64,000 bases of DNA, from NCBI RefSeq assembly GCF_907164915.1, contig NC_061864.1, forward strand, positions 21,116,484 through 21,180,483. Reading direction: 5' to 3'. The notes below the pieces were generated by a model. The model made no database searches, was not told where the DNA came from, and saw nothing but the letters and a program-made list of their open reading frames with translations. This DNA comes from Impatiens glandulifera. Its lineage: Eukaryota; Streptophyta; Magnoliopsida; Ericales; Balsaminaceae. The position numbers and the translations under genes are program-made. Below, piece by piece: positions 1 to 10,672 of this stretch; position 1 is the first letter of the stretch, and every line of letters starts with the position of its first letter.

Positions 1-813
1 TTAAATCACCAATAAATTTATTTATTTATTATATTTTATAAGAGTCGTAAGTTTATTTTTTTTATAATAATATAAAACTTTAATATATTATAATATATAT
101 ATTATATTAAAAAATTTGTTTATATATATTTTTTATTTTTTTGAAAATTATTTTATTAACGGTGCCCCGCAGGGATTCCTAGAAATCAAACGAGGATAGT
201 ATTAAAAAAAATCTCCGAAATAAAAACGAGGTAGGGATGGTAAATGCATTCCCCGCCCCTAATCGCCCTATTTCCATCCCTACCAGAAACCCTAGCTATT
301 ACAGAACATGGTAAAGTAGAAACCCTAATCTTCCAACCAAGTTTTGCAGATGAATAACCTAACTATTAGAGTTACCGTGTCGTTTATGCCGATTGTGCTG
401 AAAGCGACCCTAAGCGACTAGAAACCACGACCATTATCGTGCCGATTGTGTCGATTGTGCCGATTGTTCTGTTCATGCCGATCGTGTCGTTTATGCCAAT
501 CGTGTCGTTCGTGTCGAATGTATTTTGTGATGAGAGAATTTACTCCCAGAATTTTCGCCTAAAATCGCCAAAAATCGTATGAAATCTTTATCTCACTTCC
601 TTTAAATGGGACCACGGAGTAAGTGAAATTCAAAACTCATAAACCCTATAATTATTTGGACTTTCTATATATGCCTTATAACTTCTAAATTTAAAAGACA
701 TTCTTATTTCCGACATTATATGTATAATCATTAGCTCCTTGATAAATTTTTATAATTCTTGTAAATTTATATCTCACCGAATTTTATTATGATTTTTTTA
801 ATGATATTTTACT

Positions 814-863
<50 letters not shown>

Positions 864-1543
864 ATAAAATAAATATATAATTATATAGGAAAAATTATTA
901 AGTATAAAATTTTTATTTTATTTTTTAAAATAGTTCATTTATATTAAAAAAATAATAAAAAAATTGTTTGATGAGAAAATAAAACAAAATAAAAATTCAC
1001 AAAAATAAAAGTAAGAAAAAAATACAAACACATTACCTAACATATTATTAAGCTCGTATATCCTCGAGAAAAATAATTAACTCCATAACCGACTCTAACA
1101 ATATTTATCGGAACAGATCTTAGAAACGTAATAATAATATCATTATGAATAATACGTATCGGACGATTATGATTATTGAAAGTTTGACGAATTCATTCCA
1201 ACCATATAGTCCACAGAAAATAATCGGGATGATTACCAAAGTATGTATGATTGTCAAATCAGCATTTCAATCCAATTTTTTTAACAACCACCCAAATAAT
1301 TAGACATCCTATAATGAATCTCAATTATACTAAAACAAAACCCCAGATACGGGGCACCTCCGACAATACAAAAGTAGGCGAGTCGCCGATTCCATCTTTT
1401 ATAACACATTTAACAACGACTTACCATAACACAATTTTTATCATGCGCATGTCATTTGTACAAATTTTATTGAGAATAACACTCAATCCAAAGAACAAAA
1501 TATTTGAAATAATCTTTGACTCTTAAAATTCTCTCAATAGAAA
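1..1543. other. Unique left flank outside the duplication
   Basis: This stretch has no counterpart in the other two units. Around 170-285 lies GC-richer text of the kind seen at ends of plant MITEs. Positions 378-522 hold an irregular short tandem repeat built on gccgattgtgtcg-like words, and 815-860 is a (TA)n run. I see no protein gene. The last ~400 bases may contain a decayed LINE (separate entry). Confidence 0.7.
1090..1500 (-). pseudogene. Possible decayed LINE reverse-transcriptase C-terminal end
   Basis: On the minus strand one frame reads, with interspersed stops, a segment containing YFLWTIWLE followed by IRQTFNNHNRP. This resembles the WxxWxERNxRIF pattern near the C-terminus of plant non-LTR retrotransposon ORF2 proteins. 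Upstream in the same frame is an IWGFVLV-like piece. There is no conserved reverse-transcriptase core in the window and no poly-A tail or target duplication was identified. The call rests on one short motif and could be chance. It ends where the duplicated unit begins. Confidence 0.3.
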
Positions 1544-3431
1544 TATGGAATCATAACAAACAAATTGTAATAATGCATAATATTGAAATTATTCATTACT
1601 TAACGCATAATATCTTGTTTAGACGAGACATTTGTTTACGTCCTATCATAATAAAAAAACTCTATTATGGAAATAATTCTCTATAATGTATAATTTCTTT
1701 CTATATCTAATTAGACATATCGAAATCACTAGTCCGTTAATTAAACATTTATTTAATTATGACATTCCTACTCATAGCGATGAAACTTCAAAATACATTG
1801 TAGTGAGACTATTTACACTACACCAAGTATCGTCCTAAAAAGTGATCGATGATCCATCATCGCAATCAATCTATACTATTTGTGAAAACTCTTCCATATA
1901 AATATTTTTTTATAGCCCACTGAATGGTTAGACATTTTAGTGAATTAACCGGATAAATTTTGACTATACTTACATCTAATTATGAATGCCCAAAAACCAA
2001 CCAAATATATTTTTATAATATTTTATTTATTAATTGAAATAAAAGTCTAACATTAATAAAACTTTATTATAAATAAATGTATAAATATATAATTATAAAA
2101 GAATATAATAAAAATATAGTGTTTCATAATAAAGTAAACATATAATTATAAAAGACAAGGTATTAAGTATACAATTTTAAAAATAAATTAAGAGAAAATT
2201 GTAGTTTATTTTCTAAATAAAATAAAACTTAAATATTAATATTAATTACAAACTAAAATAATAAAAATTGGTTGAATTGATAAACTGTGATAAAAGTTTT
2301 ATGTTTATTTCAAAAATATTTTATTATTCATATTTGAAAAAAACAATTTTAAATAGTACTAAAAGGAAAAATAAAAGTCCACATTCTTAAAGAAGAAAAT
2401 TATTTGAAAGAGAGAGGAGTTTATGATTTTTAAATTATTTATTAGGATTAATTAATTGTTGACCCCACTATCATTATAAGTGAATCAGTTATTTTTAATT
2501 TCATTTGTCTTCATGCCACATGAATATCATTTTATTTCGTGACTTACAATTAAGAATTATAATATAAATATAATAGTTTTAAATTTGAAATAAATAATTT
2601 TTAATAAATTAATATTCATATAAAATACTAGGAACTTGCATGAGAGAAATTCACAGTGAATTGAATTGAGATATCAGTCGGTCTTCAACTCTTCAACTTT
2701 GAAAAGGTGGTCAATATTATGAATTTTTAATTAAACATTTTTTTATTTTTTTATGGAAAGTGGAGAGTTGTTAACAAGGAGTTGCAAGTTAAGTTCGATG
2801 AAATTGCCACACAATGTGAACTAATTCCTTCTGCCTTGTTTGATACTTTTTTAAGTAAATTATATTATTTGTCCATAAAATTAATTTATATATTATGCAT
2901 ACAAATTCAATAACATAATGACTTAAGATGTTCTAAATAAGAATCGATCCGCAAATTTAGTCTCTTAGACACCAACTTTTGTAGCTTGAACTACTCTAGT
3001 GAATCATCTAGCCAATATATGTATTAAAAACTCGTTAAGGCATTTTAAGCGACAAAAATCACAAATAAAATATCAAATGTCAAATGTTCAATTCACACTA
3101 AAAACATGTTAACTTGAAGTAGGATCGTATAACTTACTAAATTAAAAAAATATATGTACAAAATTTTACTTTTATATTTAACAATCACTTCTCACAAAAA
3201 CTTCAAAACAAACAAGGACTTGACTTGACCTTCCATATACAAAACAAAAAAAATGAAAAAGAAATTTGAAAGCAAGTGTTTACCCACCAACTACATAAAT
3301 ATAAAATTCTTTTAAGTCTGAATTAATTTATTGTTTGAGAAATGATGGTTTCATTTCAATCATATACAATACAAATAGAGTAATATTATTAATGTGGGCC
3401 TTCACAAATTAACATATCAATATTTCTGCAC
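1544..3431. other. AT-rich region upstream of P450 copy 1
   Basis: No gene seen. The region is mostly A/T runs and is shared with 31268-33175; its left ~1.5 kb is also shared with 62501-64000. It should include the promoter and any enhancers of the P450. I could not assign specific cis-elements beyond the TATA box. Confidence 0.6.
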
Positions 3432-3439
3432 TATAAATA
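3432..3439 (+). promoter_or_regulatory. TATA box of P450 copy 1
   Basis: TATAAATA lies 79 bp upstream of the ATG, and the same spacing is kept in copy 2. This predicts a short leader of about 45-50 nt. The leader holds a direct repeat of about 19 bp (attcacaccttaattacca), whose second copy runs directly into the start codon. Confidence 0.7.
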
Positions 3440-3510
3440 AAGAAACCAATCTTGTATTGATATTCACACCTTAATTACCATATATCTAACTAATTCACAC
3501 CTTAATTACC

Positions 3511-5909
3511 ATGGAATCCCTTCACTGGATTGCTTGTCTCTTTACGGCGGTGCTCCTCCTCATCTCCACCCAACTCCGTCGCCGGAAAACCCTTGCATTG
3601 CCGCCTGGTCCTAAACCCTGGCCCATAATCGGAAACCTTAACCTAATTGGCACCCTTCCCCACCGATCCATCCACGAACTCACACTTAAGTATGGACCGA
3701 TTATGCAGCTAAGGTTCGGTTCTTTCCCTGTCGTGGTTGGCTCCTCCGTCGAGATGGCTAAGGTTTTCTTAAAGACCATGGATGTTACGTTTGTTGGTCG
3801 CCCAAACTTGGCTGCCGGAAAGTACACCACTTACAACTACTCCGACATCACGTGGTCTCCTTACGGGCCATACTGGAGGCAGGCCCGTAAGATGTGCCTC
3901 ATGGAGCTCTTTAGCACAAAACGGTTGGACTCGTTCGAGTTTATCCGAGTCGAGGAATTGAACTCGCTGCTTAAAAACATGTTTAATTCGGCTGGAACTT
4001 CTATTTCGCTAAAAGATCATTTGACGACTTTGAGTCTTAATATCATTAGTAGAATGGTTCTTGGAAAGAGGTAACATATTTAACTCAAATTTAATTATAA
4101 ATTGATTTTGTTTATGTAACTGCAGTTTATTTATTAAAATGACACCGATTTAAAATTTAAATTTTAAGCTTGTAAGAACCATTATTGAAATTCATAATTA
4201 GACAAATCCATGCCAGTAAAAACAGAGCAATTTGGGAACAACATTGGCCCTACTTGTCTCTTATTTACTTTTTTGTTTTATTTTGAATAGAACTTAATTT
4301 CTATATCTTTTTTCTGAATTTGGAAACAATTATTTTTTATCATTTGGAATTGTATATATTCATAGTTCGAATATGAAAATACATTTCTAAATGGGTATCA
4401 CTGCAACTTAATTAGGCTTAGTTAAGTTTGAGTTATTTTAGTTTAATTTTGAAAACTACTATTAAATCATATATTTTCTCATTTTTTAAATTATTTAATT
4501 AAATTTAATGATTTTTTAAAACCAAAATAATCTTAATTTTTTTTTTTTAAATTTAAACAGAATTCATGGACAGATGTTAACAACCATTATACATTTCTTA
4601 TTTTAATAAACATTCAATCATTTTCTCTGTTTTAAACAATTCAAACAAGTTGAACAATCCCATAGAACTTTAACTAATGGATTTACATAACCAAACTATC
4701 TAACAAATAGCATGATATTGTTAGCCTAGTGGGTAAGAATATTAATATTAACCAGGTAAACACCATCAATAATTAATAAGTTCTAAGGATTTTAAATTTG
4801 ATTTTCGTTTTGTATTTAATAATAAGTGGTAAATTTACATTTATAGATACCTAGATCAGAACGAGAATTCAGTGGTATCGCCTGAAGAATTCATGAAGAT
4901 GTTAGATGAATTGTTCTTGCTAAACGGAGTGTTCACAATTGGCGATTCAATTCCTTGGTTGGCCTTCTTGGACTTGGAGGGATATGTGAAGAGGATGAAA
5001 ATCTTGGCGAAAAAGTTTGACAAATTCCTTGAGTACGTTCTTGACGAGCACATCACGAGGAGGTCTATCGATCATGAAAAATTTGTGGCCAAAGATATGG
5101 TGGATGTGTTGCTACAACTAGCCGATGACCCGAATCTCGAGGTCAAGCTCGAAAGACACGGTGTCAAGGCTTTTACTCAGGTACACACTTTTATATACCC
5201 GCAAATTAACATACTCACCTTTGATGTATTTTTTTAATTAAGAAGTATTAATATTAATGTGTAATTGAATTGAATATTTCAGGATCTCTTAGCGGGTGGA
5301 ACCGAGAGTTCAGCAGTGACAGTTGAATGGGCAATGTCAGAGATGTTGAAGAAACCAGAGACCTTTAAGAAGGCACAAGAGGAGTTGGATCGCGTCATTG
5401 GCTCCAACCGATGGGTCCAAGAGAAGGATATGCCAAATCTCCCTTACATCGAGGCTATAGCAAAAGAAACGATGCGGATGCACCCAGTGGCTCCGATGCT
5501 CGTGCCTAGGGAGTCAAGGGAGGATTGCAAGGTGGCAGGCTACGACATTCCTCGAGGAACTCGAGTCCTAGTGAGCGTGTGGAGCATTGGGCGAGATCCA
5601 ACACTATGGGATGAACCAAACCAGTTTAACCCAGATAGGTTCATTGGGAAGGCAATCGACGTGAAAGGACACGATTTTGAGCTTCTTCCGTTCGGGTCTG
5701 GTAGAAGAATGTGCCCCGGCTATAGTTTAGGGCTAAAGGTGATCCAGACTAGCCTGGCTAACCTCTTGCATGGGTATAAGTGGAGTTTGCCTAATGGGAT
5801 GAGCCCAGAGGACTTGGATATGGACGAGATTTTTGGCCTTTCCACTCCAAAGAAAATCCCGTTGGTGACTGTGGTTGAGCCTAGGCTTCCACACAATTTA
5901 TACAAATAA
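3511..5909 (+). CDS. Cytochrome P450, CYP71 clan, CYP92A-like (copy 1)
   Basis: Three exons, 3511-4070, 4847-5180 and 5283-5909, join with GT-AG introns into 506 codons. The product is an ER-anchored, haem-thiolate monooxygenase that needs a P450 reductase. A hydrophobic anchor lies at about residues 7-22, then RRRK at 23-26 and the proline hinge PPGPKPWP at 31-38. Further motifs are WRQAR at 122-126 (C-helix), AGGTES at 302-307 (I-helix oxygen activation), E360/R363 in KETMRMHP, FNPDRF at 413-418, and FGSGRRMCPG with haem cysteine C442. Length and motif spacing are normal for the family. The wording of the N-terminal half matches what I know of the CYP92A subfamily; substrate cannot be read from sequence. 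Relatives are variously annotated as flavonoid 3'-hydroxylase-like or homoterpene-forming enzymes, and that is family knowledge, not evidence here. No stop or frameshift is present. The start is the first ATG after the TATA box. Confidence 0.92.
4071..4846 (+). other. P450 copy 1 intron 1 (776 bp) with extra segment
   Basis: GT at 4071 and AG at 4845-4846 bound this phase-2 intron. Compared with the 557-bp intron of copy 2, it carries roughly 240 extra bases (about 4545-4785). These include tagcctagtgggtaag, which resembles the A-box of a tRNA-derived SINE. No B-box or target duplication is clear, so this may be a decayed insertion or a deletion in copy 2. Confidence 0.75.
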
Positions 5910-6236
5910 TTAATAATATCATATTAATTAATTAAATGCACCTTGTAAGACCTATATATATATAGGTTATAAATAAATTCTATTATATGAGTTTGATGGA
6001 TTGTTTATCCCAATAGTTTGATGGATTTTTTTTAAAAAAATCATTAAAAATAAATTAATTTTTTTTGATTATTTATCTAACACAAAATGATAAATAATAT
6101 TTTTTATATTGAAAATATAGTTTTAGCTCATTAATAATAAAAAAAAGGTCTAATGTTATTTGTGAATTTTATAAAAAAAAACTAATATTTAAAATTTTTT
6201 ATTAGTTATATACAAAAACATGCATACACAAAATTA
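5910..6236. other. P450 copy 1 3' region
   Basis: AT-rich 3' UTR and downstream DNA, nearly identical to 35430-35756. Several aataaa-like words are present (for example around 5971) but no single polyadenylation site can be picked. No gene seen. Confidence 0.5.
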
Positions 6237-7165
6237 GGAGTGTAAACGAGTCGAGTCGAGTATCATACTACTCGAACTCGATAGAGTATCAAAATTTATA
6301 TTCGAACTTAGCTCGATTACGATTCAAGCTACTCGAGCTCGAACTCAAAAAATCAAAAATTAAATTTTATTAATTAAAATAATATTTTATAACTAACTAA
6401 TATCTCAAACATAATATAATATATATTTCATAAACTACACATATATAATCACAATATTATTTAAAAATAAGAAATATAAATATTATCACATAATTTAAAG
6501 ATAATCATTTAATCACAAATATTTTATTTAAAATTATAAATAAAATTAAATATTTAAAAAATATTCATCACAAGTATTACAAGTTTGACAATATAATGCA
6601 CTAGTCTATATTGATTGTTTAATTTTACAAAATTCAAAATATAAATTAATGAAAGCAATGAACAAGATGCTCCGTTAATAGTAGAATCCAAAACATAGAT
6701 GCTTCAAGTCTTTGGATTGAAAAAGAATATAAAAGATTGACGAAGGAGAAGAAAGAGAGGTGTTTGACCGTTTGAAAATTAAATGAGGAGAGAGAGAGGT
6801 TTGACCATTTGAAAATGGAATGAGAAGAGAGAGTTTGACTGTTTGAGAATGAAAGGAGGAAAACACGAGAATGAAAGAAGAATATAGAGATAAATTTGAC
6901 TATTTGGAAATGGAAGGGGAATAAAGATTAAAGGTTTGAGAATGAAAGTTGTGGACTTTTTTTGTTTATATATTTAATATAATATAATATATAAATATAT
7001 ATAACGAGCTACTCGCGAACTACTCGAAAAACAAATATAAAGCTCTATCTTGAACTCAATTTTATGATCGAACTACTCGAACTTAACTCGAGCTCGGTCA
7101 AACTGAGTTCAAGCTAAGCTTTGACCGAGCTACTCACGAACAATTTGACTCGTTTACACCGCTAC
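6237..7165. mobile_element. hAT-like non-autonomous element (copy 1)
   Basis: The ends are inverted copies of about 14 bp, ggtgtaaacgagtc at the left and gactcgtttacacc at the right. Just inside are many ctactcgaactcg-type subterminal repeats in both orientations, a layout typical of hAT elements. Flanks acaaaatta and ataaaatta match at 8 of 9 positions, consistent with an 8-bp target duplication. No transposase is encoded. The middle (about 6660-6950) is a purine-rich degenerate repeat built on gagagaggtttgacc-like words. The same element sits at the same place in copy 2, so it predates the duplication. Confidence 0.6.
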
Positions 7166-7194
7166 ATAAAATTATAAATAAAACACATCAATCA

Positions 7195-7260
7195 TAAGTG
7201 GTGTGATGGTTAAAGTTGTCATCTTTCACACTCGAGACAAGAGTTCGACTCCTTACAAAT
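7195..7260 (+). repeat. tRNA-like SINE head (copy 1)
   Basis: The text tggtgtgatggttaaagttg resembles a Pol III A-box and gagttcgactcc a B-box, about 35 bp apart. A second B-box-like word (gagttcgaatcc) follows at about 7311-7322. There is no acceptor-stem pairing, so it is not a tRNA gene. It may be a SINE relic or part of the array that follows. Confidence 0.3.
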
Positions 7261-7929
7261 GAAAATTTAAGTAAATTATATTTGTGGATAAGAGGCACAC
7301 ACTCAAGACAAGAGTTCGAATCCTTACAAATATAAATTTGACGCGGTATAAGAGGCTGGTAACATTAGATTGTGAGATCGATTGAGGTGATGGTTGATTT
7401 GCCGAGGGATAAGAGACCGATAATATTTGTTTGCTAAGGATAAAAGACTTGTGAAAGTGGGATTGAGATTTATGGTTGGTTTTCCGAGGGATAAGCAAAG
7501 GATCATGAGGTCACGACATTAGAAGTCGATTGAGATTGGTGGTTGGTTTACTGAGTGATAAGAGATGCCGATAATATTAGTTTTCTAAAAGGATAAGAGA
7601 CTTGTGAAACAATGAAAGTGTGAGTTGGTTTGTCGAGGAATAAGAGGTCGGTAATAAAGGATCGTGAGATCACGAGATTAGAGGTCTATTAAGATTGGTT
7701 GTTGAATTGCCGATACATAAGAGACCGATAACATTGTGATTGAAATGTGGTTTACTGATGGATAAGAGGTCGATTGAGATTTTGTGGTTGGTTTCCTAAG
7801 AGGGATAAGAGGTCAACAACATTGGTTTGCTAAGAATAAGAGACTTGTAAAATCGTGTTATTGAGATGTGGTTATCGAGAGATAAGAGACGTGTGAAAGT
7901 GTGATTGAGTTTGTTGGTTGGACTGCCGA
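7261..7929. repeat. Degenerate tandem array, left part (copy 1)
   Basis: Imperfect repeats of phrases such as gataagagaccgataac, gacttgtgaaag and ttgagattggtggttgg recur every 70-150 bp. The array resumes at 19351 after the CACTA element, so that element inserted into it. No coding potential is convincing. Confidence 0.6.
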
Positions 7930-7937
7930 CACTGGTG

Positions 7938-8560
7938 AAAAAGGGGTCAAAACCGAGAGTTTTTACTCTCGGTTTTGACCCTATAACTTTCGGTATAGAC
8001 ACATTACCGAAGGTTTTGGTAACTCTCGCCATCCCTCGGTATTGACTCTTTCGTTAAAAACAATTGGGCATTTACCGAGAGATATCGTAGAGTTTTCGGT
8101 TTAGATACCCTAGAGTAAAACCGAAAGGTAATTGAAGAACTTTCGGTTTTTCCACAAAGAGGAAAACCGAGAGTTTTACAAAAACCTCTCGGTTTTACAC
8201 CTTATGGAAGAACCGAAAGTCTTCTATTAACTTTCGGTTTTTCTTCAAATGGAAAAACCGAGAGTTATTAGAAAACTTTCGGTTTTTCCACAAAGAGGAA
8301 AACCGAAATTTTCATATAACTCTCGGTTTTTTCCATTTGAAGAAAAACTGAAAGTTTTTCAATTACCTTTCAGTTTTTCTTCAAATGGAAAAACCGAGAG
8401 TTATATGAAAACTTTCGGTTTTTCTCTTTGTGGAAAAACCGAAAGTTTTCTAATAACTCTCGGTTTTCTTCAAATGGAAAAACTGAAAGTTTTACATAAC
8501 TCTCGGTTTTTCTATTTGAAGAAAAACGAGAGATTTCAATATTACTTTCGGTTTTTTTCC
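7938..8560. repeat. Left subterminal hairpin cluster of CACTA copy 1
   Basis: Many copies of accgagag/accgaaag and their complements (ctctcggt, ctttcggt) alternate, so nearly every pair forms a short hairpin. Such motif clusters are the expected TNPA-binding sites in CACTA elements. Embedded is a larger inverted repeat, 8253-8467, with arms of about 100 bp around a spacer near 8361. Apparent ORFs on both strands here are by-products of the repeats. Confidence 0.8.
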
Positions 8561-8795
8561 CGTAAAATTTTAAAAATGTGCTGATTATTTTGCTCACAAC
8601 CAAAACCTCACAACCAAAACCTGTTCAGCCAAACCAATATATCAATAATAAAAGAAATGACACATACATTAAACGATCACATTAAATGATCATTATCATT
8701 ACAAAATTCGCAACCAAACTAATAATCCGAATAATCTGTTATAAATTCAAATTGACACAATTACTAATGAAAACATGTTTTGAATCGAAACAACC

Positions 8796-10534
8796 TTAGC
8801 TTGTGGGAGGAGGAGGTGGTTGTTGCCTCATAAACAATTCAATTTTCTCCATTCTTGCGTTCATCTCTAACTTCTCTCTCTCCATTCTCGCATTTGTTTC
8901 TTCTTTTGCCGCTTGCATTTCTTGAATTGTGCGCATTCTTTGTTCGTCCCTATTCTCCAGTTCCTCCAACTTGAGCTTCATTATTTGATTCTCTTCTAAC
9001 AATCGCTCATTCTTTTGTTGTGAACTGTTTCCACTTCGACGATCCTCACGAAAGTGTGTGGGCCGGACGCCTGATCCCATTCCGAACACTACCCCGTGTT
9101 TTTGTTGTCCGAACACCCTCTCTGTCAATTCAAAATAAGATATTCCAGGTTCGTTACTAACAACCTCCTCCATCTCAACATGCACAATTGAAATAAAGTA
9201 TCATTTCTATAATAAAAAACTAGACATATTCAATTCACTTACAATTTTCTCTTGCACGTGTTCGTCCGGGACGGGTGTTGGGTTTTCTTTTGTCGGTTTT
9301 GGGGTACGGGTCCTCTTAAATACTTCAATGACAGACGGTGCCCGTCCCATTTCTATCGCCTGTTGAAATAAATGATTTATATAATTAATAACAATCTTTA
9401 GATTAAGTTATTACAAATAATGTACTTACCAACTTTTCTTCAATTTGTGCAAACGGTCTACTTCCCGTACGATGTGGGAATTTCAGCTTCTTCCTGTTAA
9501 TAATATTTGTACGACTGTTTTTCTGTATTTTAAATAAAAAATGAAGTTAGATTAATTAATATCAACTTTTATATGAATTATGAAACCGCACCTTAAATTT
9601 TTCCGTGAAGAAATGGTTGCGGCACACAAACTCCCAATCATCTCGATCGTAGTCTGGTGGAGGATTAGCCAGTACCGCCGCCTCGTCTCCTTTGTGGACG
9701 CAGATATATGCCTTGTTCAAATCTGACCGCCATCTATCCCATATCTGATTGGCGTGTCCCAATCCGGTCTTTCGAAAAGACTCAATATCACCATTAGTAG
9801 CTTCGAACGGATCCTTAAAAAATAACATCCAAATGTTAAAAATAATTATTTAATGACGTAATGTATAATCAAGTAATAAGTATTACCTTGATAGCAGTCC
9901 AAATTGAATCCAATTGGTCTGCACTTAATGCCTTACACTTTAAAAGACGGTGTGAGACGGCTGCGGGGTCCCGGATAATCGACCCCACATGTCTAGACCA
10001 CCGTGTTCTTCCCACGTCTGTACCGCCTGGCCTCCCATCCTTCTCTCTAAACGTAAGAGGAATCCTTGTCCCCGCTACCCTCTTAGACAACACAATATTC
10101 TTGTGCTTCCCCCGTCTCTTGCGGGCAGAAGATTCTTCAAAATTATCAAAATCATAATTAGATATGTGAATCAATTGAAACAATAACTAATTTGTAAACG
10201 AGTTACCTGTCGATGATGGGTCGGGAGTGGAACCGTGCTCCTCCTCCTCATCCTCCTCGATAGGCTCCTCGAGACCCTCGTCTTCAGCCACATCGTCATC
10301 CACCATATCAGCAAACGTGCTCTCTATAAACTCTTCGAGCTCCGTAGCCTCAACATCCTCGTCTATGGGGGGAGCAGTAGCTATCAGGACCACAACAATA
10401 GGTGGTTGGTCTTTAGAAGATGATCCTCGGATCCTTAAGGTCTCTGATTGGGCAAGTGGGTTTTGGTAGCTTTTATCCAATTTCTTGGGTGTTTTCCTTA
10501 TACTCTTCCAAGTTGTTTTAGGACCTTCAGACAT
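8796..10534 (-). CDS. TNPA-like CACTA protein, six exons (copy 1)
   Basis: I predict exons 10534-10207, 10134-9887, 9813-9592, 9522-9430, 9359-9243 and 9179-8796, which join in frame to 463 codons. The N-terminus has WKSIRKTP and YQNPLAQSE, then an acidic stretch. The middle (exons 2-4), with GRTRWSRHV, IWDRWRSDLNKAY, FVCRNHFF and the HRTGSRPFAQ block, is typical of the plant En/Spm transposase family (Pfam Transposase_24), the presumed DNA-binding part. The C-terminus is a charged coiled coil ending in QQPPPPPTS. All donors are GT, but the acceptor of exon 6 reads AT instead of the AG seen in copy 2. An AG six bases further in would keep the frame and lose two residues. The protein is expected to bind the subterminal hairpins. 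Exon boundaries are inferred by eye. Confidence 0.75.
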
Positions 10535-10672
10535 TCTTAATGCACACCATTAATAAAAATGAGTTAATAATTGAAATAAAGTAGTAATAAGAATGAATAT
10601 AAAGTAAAAAACATAAATCTACCTAATTAATTAATCTGAAGTATATGTTTGTAAACCGCGGTTTTATTTTTG

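Noticed and set aside
1251..1526. 91-codon plus-strand frame in the left flank
   Set aside because: No recognisable domain; the opposite strand has the more plausible, though weak, LINE-like reading.
8249..8603. Open frames of 111 and 77 codons on opposite strands
   Set aside because: They are translations of the accgagag/ctttcggt hairpin repeats in the CACTA end; the peptide is a repeat of the same short phrase.
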